A stretch of 64,000 nt of DNA from Ferrimonas sediminicola (GTDB taxonomy: Bacteria > Pseudomonadota > Gammaproteobacteria > Enterobacterales > Shewanellaceae), in the NCBI RefSeq assembly GCF_005116715.1, contig NZ_SWCI01000004.1, positions 124,001-188,000 on the forward strand, read 5' to 3'. Under the pieces are notes generated by a model. The model worked only from the letters and a program-made list of their open reading frames with translations. It was not told where the DNA came from and searched no databases. The position numbers and the translations under genes are program-made. Shown here in pieces: positions 8,755-17,676 of this stretch. The stretch's first letter is position 1. Every line of letters begins with the position of its first letter.

Positions 8755-9048
8755 TTAAGATTTGACCTTGGCCTGTTCGGCACGGCGCTTGCGCACCTCT
8801 TTGGGATCGGCAATCAGCGGGCGGTAGATCTCGATCCGCTCACCGGGCTTCACCTCATAGTCCAGCTTCACCTGGCGACTGAACACCCCGACCTTGTTCT
8901 GGCTCAGGTCGATCTCCGGGTGCCTCTCCAGAATACCGCTGGCCCGAATCAGCGCCCCGACACTGTTGCCGGCTTCGGCGGTGACCTTGAGGACAGTGGC
9001 TGCGTCCGGCAGGGCGTAAACCACCTCGACTGGGAAAGCGTTAGCCAC
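8755..9048 (-). CDS. rnfH: RnfH/RatB family ubiquitin-like protein
   Basis: 97 residues with a GTG start at 9048, supported by AGGAGG seven bases upstream. The UPF0125/RnfH signature is clear: VEVVYALPDAATVLKVT near the start and ERIEIYRPLIADPKEVRKRRAEQ at the end, a beta-grasp fold. The protein is encoded in the ratA-ratB (pasTI) pair. Proposals in the literature range from a toxin-antitoxin partner to an electron-transfer accessory, so its role is uncertain. It overlaps the end of ratA by 8 bp, which implies translational coupling. Confidence 0.9.
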   Translation of the reverse strand: MANAFPVEVVYALPDAATVLKVTAEAGNSVGALIRASGILERHPEIDLSQNKVGVFSRQVKLDYEVKPGERIEIYRPLIADPKEVRKRRAEQAKVKS

Positions 9049-9475
9049 GATACACCTCCTTGGCTCGCTCGGAAAAGGCCATCACCATGTTCTGGGCCAG
9101 GTCGTTGAACACCTTGCCGAAGGCTTTCTGGGTTACCGGGTTGGTGAACTCAAAGTGCAGGCTCAACTCCACCTTGCAGGCGGCTTCGGTCAGCGCCTTG
9201 AAACTCCAGGTCCCCTTGAGATCACTGAAGGGACCCTCCTTGAGGCTCATGGCAATGGTCTGCGGCGGCACCAGGCTGTTCACCGTGGTAAAGCTGTGGG
9301 CAATGCCCGCCTTCTTGACGAACACCGTCGCCACCATCTCGTCATCGGTATGGCTGTGCACCTCACCACCGACGCAACCGGGCAGAAACTGCGGATATGA
9401 CGCCACGTCATTCACCAGGTCATACATCTGCTGCGCACTGAAACGGACCAGGGCGCTGCGATTAATCTGCGGCAT
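9041..9475 (-). CDS. ratA: RatA/PasT, START-like (Coq10-type) protein
   Basis: 144 residues from the ATG at 9475, which has GGAGAG eight bases upstream; the longer in-frame start at 9493 would place that site inside the gene. MPQINRSALVRFSAQQMYDLVNDVASYPQFLPGC is the family N-terminus. It belongs to the polyketide cyclase/Coq10 START fold with a hydrophobic cavity. In E. coli RatA has been reported to block 70S assembly, and homologues act as ubiquinone-binding chaperones like Coq10; sequence alone does not choose between these. It is co-transcribed with rnfH and divergent from smpB, as in E. coli. Confidence 0.92.
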   Translation of the reverse strand: MPQINRSALVRFSAQQMYDLVNDVASYPQFLPGCVGGEVHSHTDDEMVATVFVKKAGIAHSFTTVNSLVPPQTIAMSLKEGPFSDLKGTWSFKALTEAACKVELSLHFEFTNPVTQKAFGKVFNDLAQNMVMAFSERAKEVYRG

Positions 9476-9557
9476 CGATTTCACTCTCCCCATCTACAAA
9501 TTGCCGGCATTGTAGCAATCCGTTGCCCAAGGTCATACCAAATCTAAGGCAGACGGG

Positions 9558-9563
9558 TATAAT
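9558..9563 (+). promoter_or_regulatory. -10 element (TATAAT) of smpB
   Basis: A perfect TATAAT ends nine bases before the smpB ATG, in GGGTATAATACG. No good -35 is seen at 16-18 bp. If it is used, the message would begin within about two bases of the start codon. Confidence 0.55.
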
Positions 9564-9571
9564 ACGCCGCT

Positions 9572-10060
9572 ATGGCTAAGAAAAGTTCTAAAAAATCCAA
9601 GCCCACCTCCTCGACCATCGCCCTGAACAAGAAGGCGCGTCACGAGTATCACATCGAGGAGAAGATTGAGGCCGGTCTGTCCCTGATGGGATGGGAAGTG
9701 AAATCCCTTCGCGAAGGCAAGGTAAACCTGACCGAAGGCTTTATTCAGATCAAAGATGGTGAGGCCTACCTCCACGGCGTCACCATCACACCGCTGAACA
9801 CCGCCTCCACCCACGTGGTGGCCGACCCGCTGCGCCTGCGCAAACTGCTGCTCAAGCGCCGGGAGCTGGACCGCCTGATTGGCCAGGTGGAACGCCAGGG
9901 CTACAGCCTGATCCCCACCGCCCTCTACTGGAAGAAGGCCTGGGTCAAGCTGGAGTTTGGTCTGGGCAAGGGTAAGAAACAGCACGATAAGCGCGATGAC
10001 GCCAAACAGCGTGACTGGGACCGCGAAAAGGCCCGGGTCATGAAGGGGTCCAAACGCTGA
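9572..10060 (+). CDS. smpB: SmpB, tmRNA-binding protein
   Basis: 162 residues. It has the full SmpB core: [34 protein letters not shown], and [11 protein letters not shown]. The basic C-terminal tail [20 protein letters not shown] becomes helical in the ribosomal decoding centre. SmpB delivers charged tmRNA to stalled ribosomes, and its partner RNA ssrA follows within 70 bp. The start is fixed by the family N-terminus (MAKK), but there is no Shine-Dalgarno between the TATAAT and the ATG, so a leaderless message is possible. Confidence 0.98.
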   Translation: MAKKSSKKSKPTSSTIALNKKARHEYHIEEKIEAGLSLMGWEVKSLREGKVNLTEGFIQIKDGEAYLHGVTITPLNTASTHVVADPLRLRKLLLKRRELDRLIGQVERQGYSLIPTALYWKKAWVKLEFGLGKGKKQHDKRDDAKQRDWDREKARVMKGSKR

Positions 10061-10070
10061 TCGCCTAATG

Positions 10071-10107
10071 CTTATCCACACTGGGCTTGGCGTCCTTTGT
10101 GGATAAG
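10071..10107. promoter_or_regulatory. Inverted pair of DnaA boxes between smpB and ssrA
   Basis: TTATCCACA (10072-10080) and its exact reverse complement TGTGGATAA (10098-10106) are both perfect matches to the strong E. coli R1 DnaA box. They form a 10-bp inverted repeat (with one more base on each outer side) around a 17-base centre. The right copy lies inside the -35/-10 spacer of the ssrA promoter. It could also form a stem after smpB, but no T run follows. Confidence 0.6.
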
Positions 10108-10116
10108 TGGTATAGT
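10087..10116 (+). promoter_or_regulatory. ssrA promoter
   Basis: TTGGCG (10087-10092), 18-bp spacer, TATAGT (10111-10116), about 11 bp before the 5' end of mature tmRNA. Confidence 0.65.
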
Positions 10117-10126
10117 AGTTCTACCT

Positions 10127-10489
10127 GGGGTCGATTTTGGATTCGACGGGATTCTCGAAACCCAAGGTGCATGCCGAGGTGCGGTTGGCCTCGTAAAAAA
10201 GCCGCATTTAAATAGTCGCAAACGACGAAACTTACGCAATCGCCGCCTAATAAGCGGTAAGATCGCCTACCTCCAAACCCCCGCCTATTGGGTGAGGACC
10301 AAGGTAGTCAAGCCATATAGGATCGCGCGGCGTCTTCTCCAGTAGACAAAGCGTTAAACTCAATCTGGATCGCCCAGGTGAAGCCTGCCGCTCGGCGTCA
10401 CTGTGGGTTAACTAAAAGAGCCGGCTAAGCATGTAGGACCGAGGATGTAGGTTTTTCGGACGGGGGTTCAACTCCCCCCGACTCCACCA
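10127..10489 (+). ncRNA. ssrA: Transfer-messenger RNA (tmRNA)
   Basis: 363 nt. The 5' GGGGTCGATTTTGGATTCGACGGG and the 3' GGACGGGGGTTCAACTCCCCCCGACTCCACCA pair as the tRNA-like acceptor and T arms, with encoded CCA. The seven-pair acceptor stem includes the G-U wobble expected for alanyl-tRNA synthetase. The reading frame resumes at GCA (10218) and encodes the degradation tag ANDETYAIAA before tandem TAA stops (10248-10253). The last residues AIAA, in place of the usual ALAA, still fit recognition by ClpXP. It frees stalled ribosomes together with SmpB encoded just upstream. Confidence 0.98.
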
Positions 10490-10498
10490 AACATCGCA

Positions 10499-10526
10499 AA
10501 AGCCCACCGCAAGGTGGGCTTTTTTG
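10499..10526 (+). terminator. Rho-independent terminator of ssrA
   Basis: AGCCCACC-GCAA-GGTGGGCT with TTTTT, beginning about ten bases after the CCA end. Confidence 0.92.
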
Positions 10527-10673
10527 TGCCCGACCGGCGGCCCCTGGCCTTGCCGCCAGCGCTCGTATGGCTCCATCACCGGCAGCAACGACCTCTCACC
10601 CAGGGTCTCCGCCCCTCTCCCCTAGCACGAGAGAGACGGCCAACCTTGGCACCGGAATCATCACCGTGAACCG

Positions 10674-10687
10674 CTGATCTACGTCAA
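10674..10687 (+). promoter_or_regulatory. FNR-like box upstream of the ligase/2-oxoacid dehydrogenase operon
   Basis: CTGAT-CTAC-GTCAA matches the known FNR consensus TTGAT-N4-ATCAA at eight of ten positions. A TATGCT hexamer at 10727-10732 has no good -35. If it is the -10, the box centre lies about 58-62 bp upstream of the start, close to the class I activator position. The rest of the gap 10527-10774 shows nothing else. Confidence 0.5.
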
Positions 10688-10774
10688 ATATTCCCCAGAC
10701 AGCCCTCTGCGCCAACCGGGGACAGCTATGCTTTGAGGGACCCGTTGCCAGGTTTGGAGAGGGACACCCCTGCC

Positions 10775-12525
<1,751 letters not shown>

Positions 12526-12529
<4 letters not shown>

Positions 12530-13521
12530 GCGACAAACTGCATATCGACCGGGATCACCTGATGCGGCAGTTGAAGGGGATGATGCGCATCCGCCGCTTC
12601 GAGGAGCGTTGCGGCGAGCTCTATGGCCAGGAGAAGATCCGCGGCTTCCTGCACCTGTGCATCGGTGAGGAGGCGATCGCCGTGGGAGTGATGGCGGCCT
12701 TGCAGCCGGGTGATGCGGTGGTCTCCACCTACCGGGAGCATGGCCACGCCCTGGCGCGCGGGGTCCCCATGGGCAGCGTGCTGGCGGAGATGTATGGCCG
12801 CAGCAACGGCTGCTGCCGGGGACGGGGCGGCTCCATGCACCTGTTCGATCGCCAGCACAACTTCTGTGGCGGCAACGCCATCGTCGGCGGCGGCCTGCCG
12901 CTGGCGGCGGGGCTGGCAATGGCGGCGAAGCACCAGGGACGGCCCGATGTGGCGGTGTGCTTCTTCGGCGAGGGGGCGGTGGCGGAGGGGGAGTTCCACG
13001 AAACCCTCAACCTGGCGGCCCTGTGGCGGCTGCCGCTGCTGTTTGTCTGCGAAAACAACCAGTACGCCATGGGCACCGCCCTGACCCTGTCCGAGTCGGA
13101 AACCGACATCGCCCGCAAAGCCTCCGGCTATGGCATCATCTCCGCCCGGGTGGACGGCATGAATGTGGTGGACATGGAGACCGCCGCCCGCAAGGCCCTG
13201 GAGGAGGTTCGTACCCAGGGAGAGCCCCGCTTCCTGGAGTGCCTCACCTACCGCTTCCGGGGTCACTCCAGCTTCGACGGCCAGCTCTACCGGGACAAGG
13301 CGGAGGTGGCCCAGTGGGAGAAGAAGGGGCCGGTACGGCGGCTCATCGGCTGGCTCAGGGAGCATAACCACCTCCAGGACGAGGAGCTGCGTCAGCTGGA
13401 GGAGGAGATCGACCGGGAGATCGACGCCGCCGTCCGCTTCGCCGAAGGGGGCGAGCCGGAACCGGTGGAGAACCTCTACCTTGACCTCTACAGCCCACCA
13501 CCACAGGGGGAGAACCGATGA
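12526..13521 (+). CDS. pdhA: 2-oxoacid dehydrogenase E1 alpha (pyruvate/acetoin dehydrogenase type)
   Basis: 331 residues, the thiamine-diphosphate subunit of an alpha2beta2 E1. [11 protein letters not shown] carries active-site histidines. The cofactor motif runs from GEG (148-150) to NN (177-178); the usual sequence is GDG, so the metal-binding aspartate is replaced by glutamate here. [14 protein letters not shown] is the conserved phosphorylation-loop region. Closest in style to PDH/acetoin dehydrogenase E1 alpha with a short N-terminus. It decarboxylates a 2-oxoacid (pyruvate most likely) and passes the acyl group to the lipoyl domain of E2. It overlaps both neighbours by four bases. Confidence 0.9.
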
Positions 13522-14501
13522 GCCAACAGCTGACCTACCGCGAGGCCCTCAGGGCCGGCCTGGATGACGCCCTGTCCACCGACCCCAGGGTGTTGCTGAT
13601 GGGGGAGGACGTGGGCCGTTACGGCGGCTGCTTCGCCGTCAGCAAGGGGCTGCTGGAGCGTTATGGGCCCGAGCGGATCATCGATACCCCGCTGTGTGAG
13701 TCCGGATTTGTCGGGGTGGGGATCGGTGCCGCCCTGGGGGGACTGCGACCCATTGTCGAGGTGATGACGGTCAACTTCAGCCTGCTGGCGATGGACCAGA
13801 TCGTCAATACCGCCGCCACCCTGAGGCACATGTCCGGCGGACAGTATCACGTCCCGCTGGTGATCCGCATGTCCTGCGGCGGCGGCCGCCAGCTGGCAGC
13901 CCAGCACTCCCATAGCTGGGAGAACCTCTATGCCCACATCCCCGGGCTCAAGGTGATCAGTCCCGCCACCCACACCGACGCCCGCCACATGCTGGGCCAG
14001 GCGTTGGCCGACCCGGACCCGGTGATCATCTTCGAACACCTGATGCTGCTCAACGACAGCGGCGCGGTGGACCCGGAGCCGGCCGCCCCCATGGAGCGGG
14101 CCCTGGTGCGCCGCCCCGGTCGCGACCTCAGCCTCATCAGCTATGGCGGCAGCCTGCCCAAGACCCTGGATGCCGCCCGTCAGTTGGCCGACGAGGGGAT
14201 AGAGGCCGAGGTGATCGATCTTCGTTGCCTGCGGCCACTGGATCGGGGCACGGTGCTGGAGAGCATCGCACGCACCCACCGGGCAGTGATCGTCGATGAG
14301 GGTTGGTACAGTGGCAGCCTGGCCGCCGAGATCAGCGCCACCATCATGGAGCAGGGGTTCTGGGAGCTGGACGCCCCCATCCGCAGGGTGTGCTCCGCCG
14401 AGGTCCCCTTCCCCTATGCGGCTCAGCTCGAGCAGGCGTGTCTGCCCCAGGTGGAGGCTATCCTCGAGGCCGCCCGGGGGGTGATGGAGAGTCGCCCATG
14501 A
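13518..14501 (+). CDS. pdhB: 2-oxoacid dehydrogenase E1 beta
   Basis: 327 residues. It has the transketolase central domain ([39 protein letters not shown]) and C-terminal transketolase domain ([21 protein letters not shown]). These are typical of E1 beta of branched or acetyl-transferring complexes and form the E1 heterotetramer with the preceding gene product. Glu in GEDVG is the proton relay to the thiamine ring. The stop overlaps the E2 start by ATGA, and the ribosome binding site lies inside the upstream gene. Tight translational coupling implies balanced production of all subunits. Confidence 0.92.
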   Translation: MSQQLTYREALRAGLDDALSTDPRVLLMGEDVGRYGGCFAVSKGLLERYGPERIIDTPLCESGFVGVGIGAALGGLRPIVEVMTVNFSLLAMDQIVNTAATLRHMSGGQYHVPLVIRMSCGGGRQLAAQHSHSWENLYAHIPGLKVISPATHTDARHMLGQALADPDPVIIFEHLMLLNDSGAVDPEPAAPMERALVRRPGRDLSLISYGGSLPKTLDAARQLADEGIEAEVIDLRCLRPLDRGTVLESIARTHRAVIVDEGWYSGSLAAEISATIMEQGFWELDAPIRRVCSAEVPFPYAAQLEQACLPQVEAILEAARGVMESRP

Positions 14502-15718
14502 GCAGCCACAGCGTCGACATCACCCTGCCCTCCTTCGGCGCCGACATGGCCGAAGGCCAGCTGGTCAAGTGGCTGGTCAAGGAGGGGGACCGGGTGCACC
14601 ACGGAGATGTGGTCGCCGTGGTGGAAACCCACAAGGGCGCCATCGATCTGGAGGTGTTTCAGGAGGGGCGCATCCTCGAGCTGCTGCATCAACCGGTGGT
14701 CAGCCTGCCGGTGGGGACGGTGCTGGCACGGATGGAGGCCGACCCGCCGCCACAGTCCAGCGAAGAGTCGCCCCGGGAAGCGGTCCCCCCCGCCTCCACC
14801 ACCACGGCCGTTGCCCAATCGCCTTCCCCCCCACCCAGCAGCGCCGGGCCACACGCGGCCGCCCCCCCTACTGACTCCGCCGCCACTGGGCGAAGGATCC
14901 TCGCCTCCCCCCTGGCACGACGCCAGGCCAGGGTTGCCGGCCTCGATCTGAGCCAGGTGCGCGGCAGCGGTCCAGCGGGCGCGGTGCTGGGGCGAGATCT
15001 TCCCCGGCAGGGTGAGCCGGCGGCGGTGCCCGCCGACGCCGAGGCTATCGTCGAACCGGATCCCATGCGGCAGGCGATCGCCGCCGCCATGAGCCGCTCC
15101 AAGCGGGAGATCCCCCACTACTACCTGAGCCATGAGCTGGATCTCGAGCCCTGCCTGACCTGGATGGCGCGGATCAATGCCCGGCGGGAACCGGAGCAAC
15201 GGCTGCTGCTGGCGGCGCTGCTGATCCGCGCCACCGCCCTGACCCTGGCGGCGTTCCCCCAGCTCAACGGCCACCTGCTGCCCCAGGGCTACCGGCCGTC
15301 GAAGCGGGTCAATGTGGGCCACGCCATCAGCGTGCGCCATGGCGGCGTGGTGGTGCCCGCCATCACTGGGGTAGACACGCTGTCGCTGGATCAAGTGATG
15401 GAGGCCCTGAGGGATCAGGCCGAGCGCGCCCGCGGCGGCCACCTACGCGGCTCAGAGCTGGAGTGCGCCACGATAACCATCACCAGCCTGGGAGAGCGGG
15501 GCTGCGACAGCGTGTACGGGGTGATCTACCCGCCTCAGGTGGCGTTGGTGGGGTTCGGCCGGATACGCCAACAGCCGATGCTGCAGCAGGGACAGTGGCA
15601 CACCGGCCGGCGGATGACCGCCACCCTCAGCGCCGATCACAGGGTCAGCGACGGCCTGATCGGCGCCCGTTTCCTCGGCGCCCTCGCCGGGCGTCTGTTA
15701 CAACCGGAGGAGCTATGA
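14498..15718 (+). CDS. pdhC: 2-oxoacid dehydrogenase E2 (dihydrolipoyl acyltransferase)
   Basis: 406 residues from the ATG at 14498, overlapping E1 beta by ATGA. A single lipoyl domain (1-80) carries the lipoate acceptor Lys46 in [12 protein letters not shown] Pro/Ala/Ser-rich swinging linker (about 88-128) leads to the subunit-binding domain [16 protein letters not shown]...GSGPAGAV (about 131-165). The chloramphenicol-acetyltransferase-like catalytic domain has His381-x3-Asp385-Gly (HRVSDG). It transfers the acyl group from lipoyl to CoA, or perhaps another thiol. No dihydrolipoamide dehydrogenase (E3) gene is in the operon, so E3 must be shared with other complexes. Confidence 0.92.
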   Translation: MSSHSVDITLPSFGADMAEGQLVKWLVKEGDRVHHGDVVAVVETHKGAIDLEVFQEGRILELLHQPVVSLPVGTVLARMEADPPPQSSEESPREAVPPASTTTAVAQSPSPPPSSAGPHAAAPPTDSAATGRRILASPLARRQARVAGLDLSQVRGSGPAGAVLGRDLPRQGEPAAVPADAEAIVEPDPMRQAIAAAMSRSKREIPHYYLSHELDLEPCLTWMARINARREPEQRLLLAALLIRATALTLAAFPQLNGHLLPQGYRPSKRVNVGHAISVRHGGVVVPAITGVDTLSLDQVMEALRDQAERARGGHLRGSELECATITITSLGERGCDSVYGVIYPPQVALVGFGRIRQQPMLQQGQWHTGRRMTATLSADHRVSDGLIGARFLGALAGRLLQPEEL

Positions 15719-15963
15719 GTATGGACAGTATCGACCGGCTGATCTTCGATGCCCTGGCCCAGGTGGCCCCAGAGGTGGCGAGTGACCAGCTGGACCCGGA
15801 GGAGGACCTCAGGGAGGCGTGCGACCTGGACTCCATGGACTTTCTTATCCTACTGACCAACCTGAAGCGGGCGTGTGGCGTCAGCGTTCCGGAGCAGGAT
15901 TACCCCCAGGTGATGACCCTGTCGGGCATGCGCCGCTACCTGGCCCGTCATCTGCTCTCCTGA
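15715..15963 (+). CDS. Acyl carrier protein ending the 2-oxoacid dehydrogenase operon
   Basis: 82 residues, acidic, with the carrier-protein helix signature DLDSMDFLIL; Ser40 is the predicted phosphopantetheine attachment site. The start ATG at 15715 overlaps the E2 stop (ATGA) and is preceded by GGAGGAG inside E2. It is not the housekeeping AcpP: the sequence is divergent (ACDLDSMDF rather than GADSLDTVE) and no fatty-acid genes are nearby. Its position suggests that it accepts, stores or presents the acyl unit made by the E1/E2 complex or the ligase. That function is inference. No clear terminator follows. Confidence 0.88.
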   Translation: MSMDSIDRLIFDALAQVAPEVASDQLDPEEDLREACDLDSMDFLILLTNLKRACGVSVPEQDYPQVMTLSGMRRYLARHLLS

Positions 15964-16125
15964 AGTCCGCTCGGTGACCAAGCACGATCCCGCCGTTGCG
16001 GCCGTCGCGCCCGCCCCAGCTCACGAACACCAGCCAGATCTGGTTATTTTTCATCCACAAATAGTAATTTGACGATCAGTGAACAAAGGTCCGATCTGTC
16101 AAAACCCTGTTAATCAACGCCACCA

Positions 16126-16154
16126 TTGCAAATTATATCGCTATATATCATATA
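16126..16154 (+). promoter_or_regulatory. Candidate nqr promoter
   Basis: TTGCAA (16126-16131), 17-bp spacer and CATATA (16149-16154) in a markedly AT-rich stretch about 170 bp upstream of nqrA. The remaining sequence in the gap 15964-16320 contains a CTTCC-TAAA-GGAAG hairpin (about 16253-16266), a TCACAAA-TTT-TTTGTGA inverted repeat (about 16292-16308), and a small ORF listed separately. Confidence 0.35.
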
Positions 16155-16274
16155 GATAATCCGGTACAGCCAAACTCCATCGCCATACCCAAATGTAATT
16201 TTATTCCGTTTTATTATTAGAATTCGCTTCACCTTTTACTACAAAGTGTGACCTTCCTAAAGGAAGTTGCAGCG

Positions 16275-16382
16275 ATGAAGTTTTATCCTTGTCACAAATT
16301 TTTTGTGATCGAAGACTGCAATGGCGACGACAACCAAGGTAACGACCGTAAAGCGGGGGCTGGATGTGCCCCTGGCCGGTGA
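16275..16382 (+). CDS. Possible 35-codon leader ORF overlapping the nqrA start
   Basis: An ATG at 16275 follows AAAGGAAG at an ideal distance of eight bases, a better ribosome binding site than the one before nqrA (only GAAG). The frame encodes MKFYPCHKFFVIEDC... and ends at TGA 16380-16382, 60 bases inside nqrA in a different frame. It could couple or limit translation of nqrA. It resembles no known peptide and may be chance. Confidence 0.25.
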   Translation: MKFYPCHKFFVIEDCNGDDNQGNDRKAGAGCAPGR

Positions 16383-17676
16383 ACCCCGGCAAGAGATCGA
16401 CGGCCGCCTGTGTCCCTCCCATGTAGCCCTGCTCGGCGAAGAGTACGCCGGCCTCAAGCCCACCATGCTGGTGGAGCCCGGAGACAGGGTGCGGAAGGGC
16501 CAGCCGCTGTTTGAAGACAAGAAGCAGAAGGGTGTGCTGTACACCGCCCCCGCCGCCGGGGTGGTCACCGCCATCCACCGGGGCGAGCGCCGTGTGCTGC
16601 AATCCGTGGTGATCCAGGTCGAGGGGGAGGAGCAGGAGCTGTTCGACCGCTTCGATGATCTCGACGACCTGACCCGGGAACAGGCGCAGCAGAATCTGCT
16701 GGCCAGTGGCCTGTGGACCGCCCTGCGCACCCGCCCCTTCTCCCGCGCTCCCCAGCCTGGCAGTGCCCCCGCGGGGCTGTTCATCACTGCCATGGACACC
16801 AACCCGGTAGCGGCGGATCCCAGGGTGGTGATCGCCGAGGAACCCCAGGCCTTTGCCGATGGCCTCAAGGTGCTGAGCACCCTGACCGACGGCAAACTGC
16901 ACCTGTGTCACGACGCCGGTGAGAGCCTGCCCGGCAGCGATCTGCCCAAGGTGGAAACACACCGCTTCGCTGGTGTGCATCCCGCCGGCCTAGTGGGCAC
17001 CCACATCCACCATATCCTGCCGGTCAGCCTGGAACGCCAGGTATGGCACATCGGCTACCAGGATGTGATCGCCGTCGGCAAGCTGTTCACCACCGGAGAG
17101 CTGTACACCGACCGGGTGATCGCCCTGTCCGGCCCCGACATCCTTGACCCACGCCTGGTACGCATCCCCCTGGGGGCAGAGCTGACTCGGCTGATGCGGG
17201 GCGAGCTCAAGCCCAGCCACTCCCGGGTGGTCTCCGGCTCCGTGCTCTGTGGCCATACCGCCACCGGTCCCCACGACTTCCTCGGACGCTTCCACAACCA
17301 GGTGACCGTCCTCACCGAGGACAGCGAACACGAGCTACTGCCCTGGGCCCGCCCCCCCAGAGAGGCCTTCTCCATCACTCGCAGCTTGGTCTCCCTGTTC
17401 ACCGGCAACAAGAAGTTCGATCTGACCACCCAGACGGGCGGCTCCAAGCGCGCCATCGTGGCCTTTGGCCAATTTGAGAAGGTGATGCCGCTGGATATCC
17501 TGCCCACCCTGCTGCTGAGAGACCTCATCTGCCAGGACACCGATGAGGCCCAGGCCCTGGGCGCATTGGAGCTGGACGAAGAGGATTTGGCGCTGTGCAC
17601 CTTTGTCTGCCCGAGCAAGTATGACTTCGGCAAGGAGCTGCGCACCTGTCTGGACATTATCGAGAAGGAGGGCTGA
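16321..17676 (+). CDS. nqrA: Na+-translocating NADH:quinone reductase subunit A
   Basis: 451 residues, normal length. The N-terminal motif KRGLDVPLAGEP, then ALLGEEYAGLKPTMLVEPGDRVRKGQPLFEDKK, and RRVLQSVVIQVEGE are the NqrA hallmarks (biotin-lipoyl-like and quinone-binding region). NqrA is the peripheral cytoplasmic subunit associated with ubiquinone and inhibitor binding. The ATG at 16321 has a poor ribosome binding site and is overlapped by an upstream small ORF. It is the first gene of a seven-gene operon ending with the maturation factor nqrM, and touches nqrB by a TGATG overlap. Confidence 0.97.
   Translation: MATTTKVTTVKRGLDVPLAGEPRQEIDGRLCPSHVALLGEEYAGLKPTMLVEPGDRVRKGQPLFEDKKQKGVLYTAPAAGVVTAIHRGERRVLQSVVIQVEGEEQELFDRFDDLDDLTREQAQQNLLASGLWTALRTRPFSRAPQPGSAPAGLFITAMDTNPVAADPRVVIAEEPQAFADGLKVLSTLTDGKLHLCHDAGESLPGSDLPKVETHRFAGVHPAGLVGTHIHHILPVSLERQVWHIGYQDVIAVGKLFTTGELYTDRVIALSGPDILDPRLVRIPLGAELTRLMRGELKPSHSRVVSGSVLCGHTATGPHDFLGRFHNQVTVLTEDSEHELLPWARPPREAFSITRSLVSLFTGNKKFDLTTQTGGSKRAIVAFGQFEKVMPLDILPTLLLRDLICQDTDEAQALGALELDEEDLALCTFVCPSKYDFGKELRTCLDIIEKEG

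Noticed and set aside
10097-10345. 82-codon frame across the 5' half of tmRNA
   Set aside because: It lies within ssrA; the only translated part there is the short tag in a separate resume frame.
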